The notes under the pieces are model-generated. The model did not search any database and was not told where the DNA came from. It saw nothing but the letters and a program-made list of their open reading frames with translations. Positions 7,198-15,947 of a stretch of 64,000 bases of DNA are shown here, piece by piece. The DNA is from Streptomyces spiroverticillatus (lineage in GTDB: Bacteria > Actinomycetota > Actinomycetes > Streptomycetales > Streptomycetaceae), in the NCBI GenBank assembly GCA_014650415.1, contig BMUX01000017.1, forward strand, positions 124,001 to 188,000. Direction: 5' to 3'. Positions within the stretch are counted from its first letter, which is position 1. Each line of letters begins with the position of its first letter. The translations under genes were made by a program, and so were the position numbers.

Positions 7198-7983
7198 TCA
7201 GGTCACCGAGAGCGCCCCGTCCACCGCCAGCACGGTGCCGTTGGCGTACGCCGCCTCGGGCCGCGCCAACTGCACGATCCACCAGGCGATTTCCTCGGGA
7301 CGGCCCACCCGGCCGGCCGGAATGCGCGCGGACATCTGCTCCAGGAAGCCCTGGTAGGCGTCCTCGGGCATGCCCGCCCGCACCCCGACGCCGGTGTCCA
7401 CGACACCGGGGGCGATGCCCACGCAGCGGATGCCGCGCGGTGCCAGTTCCACCGCCCAGGTACGGGTGAGGAAGTCGAGGGCGACCTTGGCCATGCCGTA
7501 GACGGAGTTCTCCGGCCAGGCCCGGCGGCCCAGCGAACCGGCCGAACTGACGTTGACCACCACGCCCTTGGTCTCCTCCAGGGCGTCCAGGGCGGCCTGG
7601 GCGAGGAAGACGGGGGCCAGCAGATTGGTGCCGATCTGCTCGCGGACGGTGTCCGGCTCCAGGTCCTGGAGCCCCGCGAAGGAGGTGACGGCGGCGTTGT
7701 TGACCAGCACGTCGAGGCGGCCGAACTCCTCCAGCGCCCGCCGCACGACCCGACGGGGCGCGTCCTCGTCGTGGAGGTCCACGGCGAGCGTGCTGATCCG
7801 TTCGTGGCCATCCGCGGTCTCCTTCAGCCGCGCCTCGGTCCGGCCGACGACCAGCACCCGGGCGCCGTCCTTCGCGAACGCCCGCGCACTGGCCGCGCCG
7901 ATCCCGGTGCCGCCGCCGGTGACGACGACGACCCTGTCCGTGTCCCTGTCCTTGTCCTGTGCGACCGGTGCCATCTCCGGCAT
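7198..7983 (-). CDS. Short-chain dehydrogenase/reductase (paralogue of 17277 gene)
   Basis: A 261-residue classical SDR: cofactor loop TGGGTGIG near residue 22, NNAAV, the NVSSAGS catalytic-serine strand and the YGMAK catalytic tetrad segment. It strongly resembles the SDR at 17277-18047, especially in the shared FLxRTWAVELAPRGIR segment, so the pair arose by duplication. The ATG directly follows the stop of the upstream beta-lactamase-fold gene, with one base between, indicating coupling. A ketone reduction on the aglycone or sugar is expected. The second ATG three codons in is possible but has poorer spacing. Confidence 0.88.
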   Translation of the reverse strand: MPEMAPVAQDKDRDTDRVVVVTGGGTGIGAASARAFAKDGARVLVVGRTEARLKETADGHERISTLAVDLHDEDAPRRVVRRALEEFGRLDVLVNNAAVTSFAGLQDLEPDTVREQIGTNLLAPVFLAQAALDALEETKGVVVNVSSAGSLGRRAWPENSVYGMAKVALDFLTRTWAVELAPRGIRCVGIAPGVVDTGVGVRAGMPEDAYQGFLEQMSARIPAGRVGRPEEIAWWIVQLARPEAAYANGTVLAVDGALSVT

Positions 7984-7984
7984 C

Positions 7985-9061
7985 TCAGGAGCAGAGGGCG
8001 ACGTTGACGCCGCGGATGACGGCCTCCTCGGCCTCCGGGCCGAAGTCCTTGTCGCCGATGGTGAAGGACAGCTGGCAGCGCGCCGACAGGTCCTGGGTGG
8101 TGGCCGCGAGGGTGGCGTAGCCGGGGATGCCGGCGCCGTGGCCCCACAGGTCGAGGTCGTTGTCGTTCGCCAGCTTCATGATGCCCAGGCCGTAGCCGAT
8201 GCCCATCGGGAGGTTCTCGATCATCTCCGGGGGCAGCGGCGTGGTCATCTCCTTGAACTCCGGCTCGTTCAGCAGCTTCCCGCTGAACAGGGCCGAGAAG
8301 AAGGTGTCCAGGTCACGGGTGGTGGAGATGATCTCGCCCGCGCAGCCGGCCTCGGAGGGGTTCATCAGCGTGACGTCGACGGCCTCGCCGCCGATCTGCA
8401 TGTAGCCGCGCGCGTGCGGGCCGGGGATGTTCGGGTCGTGGCCCGGCAGCACCGTCTCGGTCAGCTTCAGCGGCTCCAGGACCCGCTCGGTGATCTCGGT
8501 GCGGTAGGACCGGCCGGTGACCTTGTCGATGAGCAGGCCGATGATGAAGTAATTCGTGTTGCAGTACGCGAACTTGGTGCCCGGCTCGAACTCCAGCGGC
8601 TTGGCCGCCGCGATGGCGATCAGGTCGGCGGGGTCGTAGTCCTTGTAGCGGTCGCGCAGGAACCGGTCGCCCGGCTTCTGGAAGGAGTCCGCGTAGTTGT
8701 ACAGGCCGCTGGTGTGCTGCAGCAGGTTGCGGATGGTGATCTTCTCGCCGTACGGCAGCAGGCCGGGCAGGTAGCTCTCCACCGTACGGTCGAGGACGAT
8801 CTTGCCCTCGGCGACGAGTTGGAGCACCACCACCGCCACGAACGGCTTGGTGATGCAGGAGATCCGGAAGCGCCCGTCGGCCGGCACCGGCCGGTCGGTG
8901 CCCAGCTCGGCGAGGCCCGAGGTCACGACGAACTCCTCGCTGCCGCGTGCGACGCGGAACTGGACGCCTCCCGCACCCGCCTCCACCAGGCGGTCCGCCG
9001 CCTTCTGCACAGCCTCCTGAAGAGGTGAAACCGTCGGTCGGCCGACCGTTGTCTGCGTCAT
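7985..9061 (-). CDS. Beta-lactamase/DD-peptidase-fold protein with Cys at the nucleophile position
   Basis: The 358-residue protein has the class C beta-lactamase/esterase fold: an FRISCITKPF helix, Tyr166-x-Asn168 in FAYCNTN, and a WGHGAG strand equivalent to the KTG motif. In this family the nucleophile is the Ser three residues before the Lys (SxxK); here that residue is Cys69 (Lys72), although a Ser precedes it. Family members include hydrolases and acyltransferases that move acyl groups between small molecules. A Cys nucleophile could favour thioester exchange (inference). No signal peptide is seen from the ATG at 9061, so a cytoplasmic biosynthetic role is more likely than resistance. 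Confidence 0.82.
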   Translation of the reverse strand: MTQTTVGRPTVSPLQEAVQKAADRLVEAGAGGVQFRVARGSEEFVVTSGLAELGTDRPVPADGRFRISCITKPFVAVVVLQLVAEGKIVLDRTVESYLPGLLPYGEKITIRNLLQHTSGLYNYADSFQKPGDRFLRDRYKDYDPADLIAIAAAKPLEFEPGTKFAYCNTNYFIIGLLIDKVTGRSYRTEITERVLEPLKLTETVLPGHDPNIPGPHARGYMQIGGEAVDVTLMNPSEAGCAGEIISTTRDLDTFFSALFSGKLLNEPEFKEMTTPLPPEMIENLPMGIGYGLGIMKLANDNDLDLWGHGAGIPGYATLAATTQDLSARCQLSFTIGDKDFGPEAEEAVIRGVNVALCS

Positions 9062-9290
9062 CTCGCGAAACCCCCATCGGGTAGCGGTCGTTACGTTTCC
9101 GATCGAGCCTCGCGGTGCCCCGTGGAGGTACGCCTGAGCCTCGCCGGAGCGCTGTCGGCGGCGGGGTGGCGGGGCAGTCGGGCGGCGGTCCGACCGGGCA
9201 GCCGGAATGATCGACTTCGTTTTCGTCGCTGAATGTGTATGATTGGTCACTGCACTAGTCAAACTTGATCAGCGTGAGAGGTGTGTCCTT
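9062..9290. promoter_or_regulatory. Divergent intergenic region
   Basis: This 229-bp gap separates the beta-lactamase-fold gene (-) from the NTF2-like gene (+). It contains an unusually AT-rich patch at about 9205-9280 (for example TTCGTTTTCG, TGTGTATGATTGG and AGTCAAACTTGATC), where promoters for both directions are likely. No certain -35/-10 pair could be assigned. Confidence 0.4.
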
Positions 9291-9710
9291 GTGATCCTTC
9301 CCGTCGACACCGGATACGCGGCGACCGCCGAGGAACTCGCCGCACTCGACGCCTGGTTCGCCGCCTACGACGACCACTGCACCTCCTGCCGCGTCGAGGA
9401 GATGGCCGACATGGCCGTCTTCCCGCTCAACCTCGTCAGCGACGACTCCCGGGGCGACGGACGGTCGGCGCAGTGGGAGCGCAGGCAGTTCGTCGAGACC
9501 ATGCGGCACGTCCTGGGGGAGGGCGCGTCCTTCGCCTCCACCCGCACCCCGGTCTTCCTCTCCGCCGCGATGGCGGTGGTCTTCACCGACTGCACCGCGA
9601 CCGTGGACGACGAGGAGCACCGCATGCGCTACGCGGACGTACTGATCAAGCAGGACGGCCGCTGGGTCTTCCAGACCATGATCCAGGGCGGTTGGGGCGA
9701 CCACCTCTGA
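9291..9710 (+). CDS. NTF2/SnoaL-like (DUF4440-type) protein
   Basis: The 139-residue protein has the pattern of the cone-shaped NTF2-like fold: an opening helix (EELAALDAWFAAYDDHC), a variable middle, and the final DVLIKQDGRWVFQTMIQ hairpin common in SnoaL/DUF4440 proteins. Relatives act as polyketide cyclases, isomerases or epoxide-opening enzymes, and some have no catalytic role. GTG at 9291 was chosen because GAGAGGTG lies just upstream. No catalytic residue can be assigned with certainty. Confidence 0.7.
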   Translation: MILPVDTGYAATAEELAALDAWFAAYDDHCTSCRVEEMADMAVFPLNLVSDDSRGDGRSAQWERRQFVETMRHVLGEGASFASTRTPVFLSAAMAVVFTDCTATVDDEEHRMRYADVLIKQDGRWVFQTMIQGGWGDHL

Positions 9711-9821
9711 GGCACCGGGTGAGGCACCGGGCGGAACGCCCGGTCAGCGGCCCTTCGACCGCGCTGCGAGCGGCCGGGGTCAGACTCGCTGCGCCCGTTG
9801 CCCCGCGTGAGGAGTCCCGCC

Positions 9822-10766
9822 GTGCCGCACCCCGCCCCCGCCGTCGTCCCCGCCCCCGTGACCGACCGCACCACCGAGGTCGCCGACGGCGTCCACGCCT
9901 TCGTCCAGCCGCCCGGCGGATGGTGCCTGAACAACGCCGGAGTGATCGTCTCCGAGGGCCGCAGCGCCCTCGTCGACACCGTCGCCACGGAGTCCCGGGC
10001 CCGCGCCCTGCGCCGGGCGGCGCTGCGGCTGACCCCGGCCGCCCCGCAGGCCGTCGTCAACACCCACTTCCACGGCGACCACGCCTTCGGCAACCACCTC
10101 TTCCCCGAGGCCCTGGTCGTCGGACACGAACGCACCCGGACGGAGATGATCGCCTCGGGCCTGCATCTGACGGGGCTGTGGCCCGACGTGGACTGGGGCA
10201 CCCTGACGCTGGTGCCGCCCGCCCTCACCTTCCGGGACGCGCTGACCCTGCACGTCGGATCCGTCCGTGCGGAGGTGGTGCACGTGGGGCCGCGGGCCCA
10301 CACCTCCAACGACTCCGTCGTGTGGCTGCCCGAGCAGAAGGTCCTGTTCACCGGGGACCTGGTGATGTCGGGGGTGACCCCGTTCTTCCTGATGGGATCG
10401 CTCGCGGGCTCCCTGGCGGCCCTGGAGCGGCTGCGCGCGTTCGGCGCGACCACCGTCGTGCCCGGCCACGGCCCCGTCTGCGGCCCCGAGGTGTTCGACA
10501 CCGTCGAGGGCTATCTGCGCCGGGTGGCGGAACTCGCCGCGCAGGGCCGTGCCGCGGGCCTCACCCCGGTGGAGACCGCACGGGAGGCCGATCTCGGTCC
10601 GTACGCGGACCTGCTGGACTCCGAGCGCCTGGTGCCCAATCTGCACCGCGCCTTCGCGGAACTGGCCGGCACCGAGGCGGCAGAGGCTCTGCCGATGCCG
10701 GTCATGGAGAAGGCGCTGGGCGAGATGATCGCGTACCACGGACGGCCGCCCCACTGCCTCGCCTGA
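9822..10766 (+). CDS. Metallo-beta-lactamase-fold hydrolase/cyclase
   Basis: The 314-residue protein contains the metal motif HFHGDH near residue 82, a later His in VHVGPRAHTSND, Asp in FTGDLV and the final PGHG. These are the ligands of a dinuclear MBL site. In aromatic polyketide clusters MBL-fold proteins such as ActIV act as second-ring cyclases, so that role is possible, but general hydrolases look similar. The GTG at 9822 is preceded by GAGGAG at good spacing; an in-frame TTG at 9798 is less likely. It lies on the same strand as the NTF2-like gene, 111 bp downstream. Confidence 0.8.
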   Translation: MPHPAPAVVPAPVTDRTTEVADGVHAFVQPPGGWCLNNAGVIVSEGRSALVDTVATESRARALRRAALRLTPAAPQAVVNTHFHGDHAFGNHLFPEALVVGHERTRTEMIASGLHLTGLWPDVDWGTLTLVPPALTFRDALTLHVGSVRAEVVHVGPRAHTSNDSVVWLPEQKVLFTGDLVMSGVTPFFLMGSLAGSLAALERLRAFGATTVVPGHGPVCGPEVFDTVEGYLRRVAELAAQGRAAGLTPVETAREADLGPYADLLDSERLVPNLHRAFAELAGTEAAEALPMPVMEKALGEMIAYHGRPPHCLA

Positions 10767-10807
10767 ACCTGCCCGGCCCACTTGAAGCGGACCGGTCCCG
10801 CAGCCGC

Positions 10808-11812
10808 TCAGGCGACGGCCCCGAGGCCCGCCGTGTGCCGGATCCGCGCGAGCAGGTCCGCCTGGGCGAGCAGGTCCGCCTCGTTGCCCGCACCGTCCTT
10901 CCCGTCGCGTACGGAATCGGCGAAGGCGGTGAGGGCGGCCGCCGCCTGGTCCTCGGCCGGCAGGGTCAGCGTCTCGATGCCGTCCGCCCGCTCCACCAGG
11001 AGCCCGGGACGGTGGTCGGCGGCCGGGGTGAACGCCCGGTCCACCGTGATCCGCCCCTCGCTGCCCCACAGTTCGTACCGCGACCGGTAGGCGTGCTCCA
11101 TCCCGAAGGTCAGCTGTGCCGTCACCCCGTCCGCCCGGCGCAGCAGCGCCGCGCCGGAGGTCTCCACCCGCTGCCCCGCCGCCGACGACAGCACCGCGCC
11201 GACCACTTCGAGCCCGGTGCCGAGCAGGTGCACCGCGGCCCGCACCGGGTACAGGCCGATGTCGGCCAGGCAGCCGCCGCCCAGGTCCGGGGCGTACCGG
11301 ATGTCCCCCGGCGCGAGCGCGGGCACCGTGAACGCGGCGTGCAGGGCGCGCAGTTCGCCGATCGCCCCCTCGGCCAGCAGCCGGCGAACCACCGCGTGCT
11401 GGCCGTGGTGGACGAAGAGGGTGTTCTCGTGCAGCACCAGACCGAGCGAGCGGGCCCGCGCCAGCAGCGCACGGGTCTGCTCCGGGTCCGTGGTCAGCGG
11501 CTTCTCGGCCAGTACGTGTTTGCCCGCGGACAGGGCCGCCTCCACCCAGTGGGCGTGCAGCGCGGCCGGCAGCGGCAGGTACACGGCGTCCAGCGCGGGG
11601 TCGGCGAGCAGTTCCCGGTACCCGGTGACGGGCCTGGCCCCGAACGGCGCCGCGGTGGCCGCCGCCCGCTGCGCCGACCTGCTGGCCACGGCACGGATGC
11701 GTACCCCGGGATGGGCGGCCATCGCGGGCAGCATGCGGCGGCGCGCGAACCCGGCGCAGCCGAGCACGCCCAGCCGCAGCGGCCCACCGGCGGCCTCGGA
11801 GGGAACAGCCAT
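10808..11812 (-). CDS. Gfo/Idh/MocA oxidoreductase, probable NDP-hexose 3-ketoreductase
   Basis: The 334-residue protein has an N-terminal Rossmann fold (LGVLGCAGFARRRMLP) and the family motif AEKPLTTD near residue 110, followed by the substrate domain with GGGCLADIGLYPV. In deoxysugar pathways this family (for example the spinosyn and urdamycin/landomycin 3-ketoreductases) reduces the 3-keto sugar formed by NDP-hexose 2,3-dehydratase. The divergently placed gene at 12030 encodes that dehydratase, so the two together would give 2,6-dideoxy sugar. The start follows CTGGAG at 8 bp. Stereochemistry cannot be read from sequence. Confidence 0.85.
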   Translation of the reverse strand: MAVPSEAAGGPLRLGVLGCAGFARRRMLPAMAAHPGVRIRAVASRSAQRAAATAAPFGARPVTGYRELLADPALDAVYLPLPAALHAHWVEAALSAGKHVLAEKPLTTDPEQTRALLARARSLGLVLHENTLFVHHGQHAVVRRLLAEGAIGELRALHAAFTVPALAPGDIRYAPDLGGGCLADIGLYPVRAAVHLLGTGLEVVGAVLSSAAGQRVETSGAALLRRADGVTAQLTFGMEHAYRSRYELWGSEGRITVDRAFTPAADHRPGLLVERADGIETLTLPAEDQAAAALTAFADSVRDGKDGAGNEADLLAQADLLARIRHTAGLGAVA

Positions 11813-11931
11813 GGCGGTGACTCCAGTCGTCCTCGGTCGGGCCCGGGGCCCGGGTCGGTCACCGGGTCTCGCCGGCGGCCCGGCGGGTGCGCCCGGCCCG
11901 GCGCCACCCACGGTGGCCGAGGCCGCTCGAT

Positions 11932-11958
11932 CCCTTCTCGATCCCGGATCGAGAAGGG
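11932..11958. promoter_or_regulatory. Inverted repeat in divergent promoter region
   Basis: CCCTTCTCGATC-CCG-GATCGAGAAGGG is a perfect 12-bp inverted repeat with a 3-base spacer, lying between the divergent 3-ketoreductase and 2,3-dehydratase genes. Its position between two divergent starts suits an operator for a dimeric regulator better than a terminator. No regulator is assigned. Confidence 0.5.
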
Positions 11959-12029
11959 GCCGAGCGGCGTCGCCGACGCTGAACGGGCGGTCGTGCGGCG
12001 GTCGCGGCCGACCCGACGAGAGGGCCCGC

Positions 12030-13439
12030 ATGTTCTCCAGCACGGCGGAATTCCACCACTGGTTCGCCCAGGCCTGCGCGGCGCAGGCGCACCAGGTGAC
12101 GAAGGTCCCCCTGGACCGGCTGGAGGGCTGGTCGCTCGAGGAGCGGACCGGCAATCTGGTCCACCGCAGCGGACGCTTCTTCTCCGTCCAGGGACTCGAC
12201 GTCCAACGAGCGGGACGGGCCGTGGACGCCTGGCAGCAGCCGATCCTCGTCCAGCCGGAACAGGGCATGCTCGGCATCCTGGTCAAGGAGTTCCACGGCG
12301 TCCCGCACTGCCTGCTCCAGGCGAAGATGGAGCCCGGCAACTGGGTCCCCGTACAGCTCTCCCCGACCGTGCAGGCCACCCGGAGCAACTACACCGGGGT
12401 GCACGGCGGACGGCCGGTGCCCTACCTCGGGCACTTCCTCGACCCCGGCCGCGGCCGCGTCCTCAGCGACGCCCTCCAGTCCGAGCAGGCGGCCTGGTTC
12501 TTCGCCAAACGCAACCGCAACATGATCGTGCAGACCGACGAGGACGTCCCCCTCCTGGAGGGGTTCTGCTGGCTGACCTTCGACCAGATCGCCGAACTGC
12601 TGCAGATCGACGACCTGATCAACATGGACACCCGTACGGTCCTGTCGGGCGCCGTCGGCCTGCGCCCGCCCTCCCCGGCCGCAGCGGCCGACCCCGACTC
12701 CTTCCACGGTGCGCTCGCCGCCTCCTGGGACCCGCAAGGCAGGCCGCTGCACGGCAGCGCCCTGCTGCTGCGGCACCTGGCCCGGGCCAAGGAGCGCTGC
12801 ACCCTCACCCGCCGGCTCGTCCCCCTCGCGGACACCGCCCGGTGGACGATGCACGAGGGGGTCGTCACGCACGACACGGGCCGTCACTTCACCGTGCTCG
12901 GCGTCCGGGTGGAGGCCTCGCACCGGGAGGTGGCCGGCTGGTCGCAGCCCATGCTCATGCCCAACAGCCGGGGCGTGGCCGCCTTCCTGGCCAAGCGGGT
13001 CAACGGGGCACTGCACCTGCTGGTGCAGGCCCGTACGGAGACGGCGGCGATGGCCCGCGTGGAGCTCGCCCCCACCGTGCAGTGCCAGCCGGCCGACTAC
13101 GGGCCGGGCGCGCGGGACGGCCAGGGGCCCGCGCCCCGGCTGGAGTTCCTGGACACCGTGCTCTCCGCCCGGCCCGACCAGATCCGCTTCGACACCGTGC
13201 AGTCCGAGGAGGGCGGGCGTTTTTACCACGCCCGCATCCGCTACGCGCTCATCGAGACGGACGAGGACTTTCCGCTCGAAGTGCCGCCCGCCTACACATG
13301 GATGACGGTGCGTCAGCTCATTGGGTTCGTCCGGCACGGCGGCCATCTCAACGTCGAGGCGCGCACCCTGCTGGCCCTGCTGGGTTTCCTGCCCGCCACC
13401 GCGGCGGCCGAGCCGGTCGGGGCGGCGGCTCACGCGTAA
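12030..13439 (+). CDS. NDP-hexose 2,3-dehydratase
   Basis: The 469-residue protein has the two-fold internal repeat typical of this family (TylX3, EryBVI and relatives): the segments FFSVQGLDVQ...QPIL, LQAKMEPGNW, SPTVQATRSNY and CWLTFDQIAELL recur as FTVLGVRVE...QPML, VQARTETAAM, APTVQCQPADY and TWMTVRQLIGFV. The enzyme removes the C-2 hydroxyl of NDP-4-keto-6-deoxyhexose, giving a 3,4-diketo sugar that needs a 3-ketoreductase, here probably 10808-11812. ATG at 12030 follows a purine-rich GAGAGGG sequence. The last 10 bp overlap the convergent epimerase gene. Confidence 0.93.
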   Translation: MFSSTAEFHHWFAQACAAQAHQVTKVPLDRLEGWSLEERTGNLVHRSGRFFSVQGLDVQRAGRAVDAWQQPILVQPEQGMLGILVKEFHGVPHCLLQAKMEPGNWVPVQLSPTVQATRSNYTGVHGGRPVPYLGHFLDPGRGRVLSDALQSEQAAWFFAKRNRNMIVQTDEDVPLLEGFCWLTFDQIAELLQIDDLINMDTRTVLSGAVGLRPPSPAAAADPDSFHGALAASWDPQGRPLHGSALLLRHLARAKERCTLTRRLVPLADTARWTMHEGVVTHDTGRHFTVLGVRVEASHREVAGWSQPMLMPNSRGVAAFLAKRVNGALHLLVQARTETAAMARVELAPTVQCQPADYGPGARDGQGPAPRLEFLDTVLSARPDQIRFDTVQSEEGGRFYHARIRYALIETDEDFPLEVPPAYTWMTVRQLIGFVRHGGHLNVEARTLLALLGFLPATAAAEPVGAAAHA

Positions 13440-14101
13440 CCGGCGGTCACCTTCAGGCAGTCCTCGTACCGCGGCAGCATGCCCCGCCTGCGGGCCTCGG
13501 CCAGCGAGACGGCGTGCGTGTCCCGCTCGGAGAGCGTCAGCGCGAGCTCCTTCGGCCAGGGCAGGGCGAGCTCCGCGTCGAACGGGTCGAGGGACTGCTC
13601 CAGGCCGGGGCGGTAGGGGGACGACACCAGATAGGACATCACCGTGTCGTCCTCCAGCGCCACGAACGCGTGCCCCACCCCGACCGGGAGGTAGATCGAG
13701 CGGAAGGACACGGTGTCCATCGCCACCGTGTCCCACGCGCCGAACGTGGGGGAGCCCAGCCGGAGATCGACCACGAAGTCCTGCGCCCGGCCCGCCGCGC
13801 AGTGCACGTACTTCGCCTGACCGGGCGGAGTGGTCGTGAAGTGCACCCCGCGCAGCACCCCCCGCGCCGACCGGTTGTGGTTCGTCTGCACGACGGGCAG
13901 CGGATGGCCGACCGTCCGGGCGAACTCCTCGCCCTGGAGCGGGGAGGTGAAGATCCCCCGCTCGTCCCTGTGCACCTGGGGCGTGAACACGAAGGCGCCC
14001 TCAACTGCCAGCGCCCGCGCGGTGATCGGGGCGGCAGCCCGGGCAGGGGTCGCGCTGGTCGCGTCGGTCGCGTCAGTCATATGGGTCGCGTCGGTCTTCA
14101 T
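13430..14101 (-). CDS. rfbC: dTDP-4-keto-6-deoxyhexose 3,5-epimerase (or 5-epimerase)
   Basis: The 223-residue cupin matches the RmlC/EvaD family: FVFTPQVHRDERGIF, the RGVLRGVHF motif bearing the catalytic His, and VGVGHAFVALEDDT. About 30 extra N-terminal residues precede the family start and are a simple TDAT/Ala-rich stretch. The ATG at 14101 has an ideal AGGAGG site; internal in-frame ATG at residue 8 is also possible. It epimerises the NDP-sugar toward the L-series, consistent with RmlA, RmlB and the 2,3-dehydratase in this window. Confidence 0.9.
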   Translation of the reverse strand: MKTDATHMTDATDATSATPARAAAPITARALAVEGAFVFTPQVHRDERGIFTSPLQGEEFARTVGHPLPVVQTNHNRSARGVLRGVHFTTTPPGQAKYVHCAAGRAQDFVVDLRLGSPTFGAWDTVAMDTVSFRSIYLPVGVGHAFVALEDDTVMSYLVSSPYRPGLEQSLDPFDAELALPWPKELALTLSERDTHAVSLAEARRRGMLPRYEDCLKVTAGYA

Positions 14102-14288
14102 CTGGCCTCCTGGCAGGGACGGGCGGCGGAGCCGCGGACCGCCCCAGCGTGGGCCACCCGCCTGGAGCCACGGTCGACACCGACCGCTCCAGCGACACCC
14201 GAGCCGTACTGCGGCCGCTGCCCCGACCATCGGCGGCAGTACGCGGGCGGGGCGCACCCCACCGACAGCCACCCGAGAAAGGTGAACG

Positions 14289-15947
14289 ATGACCGTTCCC
14301 AGCCGCCGGAGTTTCGTCGCCGGCACTCTCACGGCGGGCGCAGCCGTCGGGCTCGCCGCCGCGGGCGTCGCCCCCGCCCACGCCCGGAACACCCCCGCCC
14401 CCACCCCCCACCCCACGCCCGGGGGCGGGGGCGCGGTCGTCACCCCGGGGGACCCCCGGTACGCGGCGCTGTCGACGCGCGGCAGCAACAAGCGGTTCAC
14501 CGCACACCCCGACGCCTTCCGCCTCATCACCACCACGCAGGAAGCGGTACGAGCCGTCGGCGACGCCGTACGGACCGGCCGCCGCATCGCGGTCCGCAGC
14601 GGCGCCCACTGCTACGAGAACGTCGCGGGCGACCCGGCCGTACGGCTCGTCCTGGACCTCGGCGCGATGAACGCCGTCCGCTACGACGCCGACCGCCGCG
14701 CCTTCATGATCGAGGCCGGTGCCCAGCTGATGGACGTGTACAAGAAGCTCGACGCGGGCTGGGGCGTCACCCTGCCCGGCGGCACCAGCGCCAGCGTCGC
14801 CCTGGGCGGCCACATCGCCGGCGGCGGCTACGGCGCGCTCTCCCGCGCCCACGGCCTGGCCGCCGACTACCTGTACGCCGTCGAGGTCGTCGTCGTCGAC
14901 GCGGCGGGCCGCGCCCGCGCGGTGGTCGCCACCCGCGAACGCACCGACCCGCGCCGCGAGTTGTGGTGGGCGCACACCGGGGGAGGCGGCGGCAACTTCG
15001 GCGTCGTCACCCGCTACTGGTTCCGTTCCCCCGACGCCCCCCGCCACTGCACCGACCCGACCCGGCTGCTGCCCCGCCCGCCCCGCGCCATCCTCGGCGG
15101 CATGGTGAGCTTCCCCCGCGAGGGCATGGACCGGACCTCCTTCCGCCGGGTGGTCCGCAACCACGGCCGCTGGCACGAACGCAACAGCGGCGCAGACACC
15201 CCGTACACCGGCCTCTACAGCGGACTCGTCCTCTACGGCCGCCCCGAGAGCGGCGACCCGGGCCCGGCGATCAACTGCTACGCCTACATGGACGGCACCC
15301 GGCCCGACGCCGAACAACTGCTGCGCGCCTACCTGCGCGACGTCGCCGAAGGGGTCGGCGGGACCCCGTACTTCTCCCCGATCAACAGCCAGCCCTGGAT
15401 CGCCGCCGCCGAGTACCTGGCCGGGGCCCAGGACAGCGACATCGGCCGCCACAAGCTGAAGTCGGCGTACCTGCGCCGCGGTCACAACGACGCCCAGGCC
15501 GACGTCCTCTACACGTACCTCAACAGCACCGGCAACCGGCACGACCTGTCCAACGTGACCTTCCACTCCTACGGCGGCCGCATCAACACCGTCCCCGGCG
15601 ACGCCACCGCCACCTCGCACCGCGACTCCGTCCTCAAGGCGATCTACATGAACACCTGGCAGGACCCCGCCGCCGACCAGGCCTCCGTCGACTGGCTGCG
15701 ACGGCTCTACCGCGACGTGTTCGCCACGACCGGAGGCGTCCCGGTGCCCGGCCGCGACACCGACGGCTGCTACATCAACTACTCCGACATCGACGCCGCC
15801 GACCCCCGGTGGAACACCTCCGGGGTGCCCTGGCAGCGCCTCTACTACAAGGACGCCTACCCGCGCCTCCAGCGCGTCAAGGCCGCCTGGGACCCCCGCA
15901 ACGTCTTCCGCCACACCCTCTCCGTCACACCGGAGCGCGCCCGATGA
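14289..15947 (+). CDS. Tat-exported FAD-linked oxidase (BBE-like)
   Basis: The 552-residue protein starts with a twin-arginine signal (SRRSFVAG, then a hydrophobic stretch to AHA near residue 37). The body is a berberine-bridge-type FAD oxidase: VRSGAHCYEN supplies the covalent His, and ALGGHIAGGGYGALSR and a C-terminal YINYSD...YYKDAYPRLQRVKAAWDP follow. Bicovalent relatives also use a Cys in a GxCxxVGxGGH segment; here that stretch reads GGTSASVALGGH, so only His linkage is expected. Related enzymes (AknOx, GilR) oxidise alcohols on glycosylated aromatic polyketides. Export would place this step outside the cytoplasm. Its stop overlaps the glycosyltransferase start (ATGA). Confidence 0.88.
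   Translation: MTVPSRRSFVAGTLTAGAAVGLAAAGVAPAHARNTPAPTPHPTPGGGGAVVTPGDPRYAALSTRGSNKRFTAHPDAFRLITTTQEAVRAVGDAVRTGRRIAVRSGAHCYENVAGDPAVRLVLDLGAMNAVRYDADRRAFMIEAGAQLMDVYKKLDAGWGVTLPGGTSASVALGGHIAGGGYGALSRAHGLAADYLYAVEVVVVDAAGRARAVVATRERTDPRRELWWAHTGGGGGNFGVVTRYWFRSPDAPRHCTDPTRLLPRPPRAILGGMVSFPREGMDRTSFRRVVRNHGRWHERNSGADTPYTGLYSGLVLYGRPESGDPGPAINCYAYMDGTRPDAEQLLRAYLRDVAEGVGGTPYFSPINSQPWIAAAEYLAGAQDSDIGRHKLKSAYLRRGHNDAQADVLYTYLNSTGNRHDLSNVTFHSYGGRINTVPGDATATSHRDSVLKAIYMNTWQDPAADQASVDWLRRLYRDVFATTGGVPVPGRDTDGCYINYSDIDAADPRWNTSGVPWQRLYYKDAYPRLQRVKAAWDPRNVFRHTLSVTPERAR

Noticed and set aside
9822..10766. Firm assignment as ActIV-type second-ring cyclase
   Set aside because: The metal motif is common to many MBL hydrolases and no cyclase-specific signature could be read, so only a possibility is stated.
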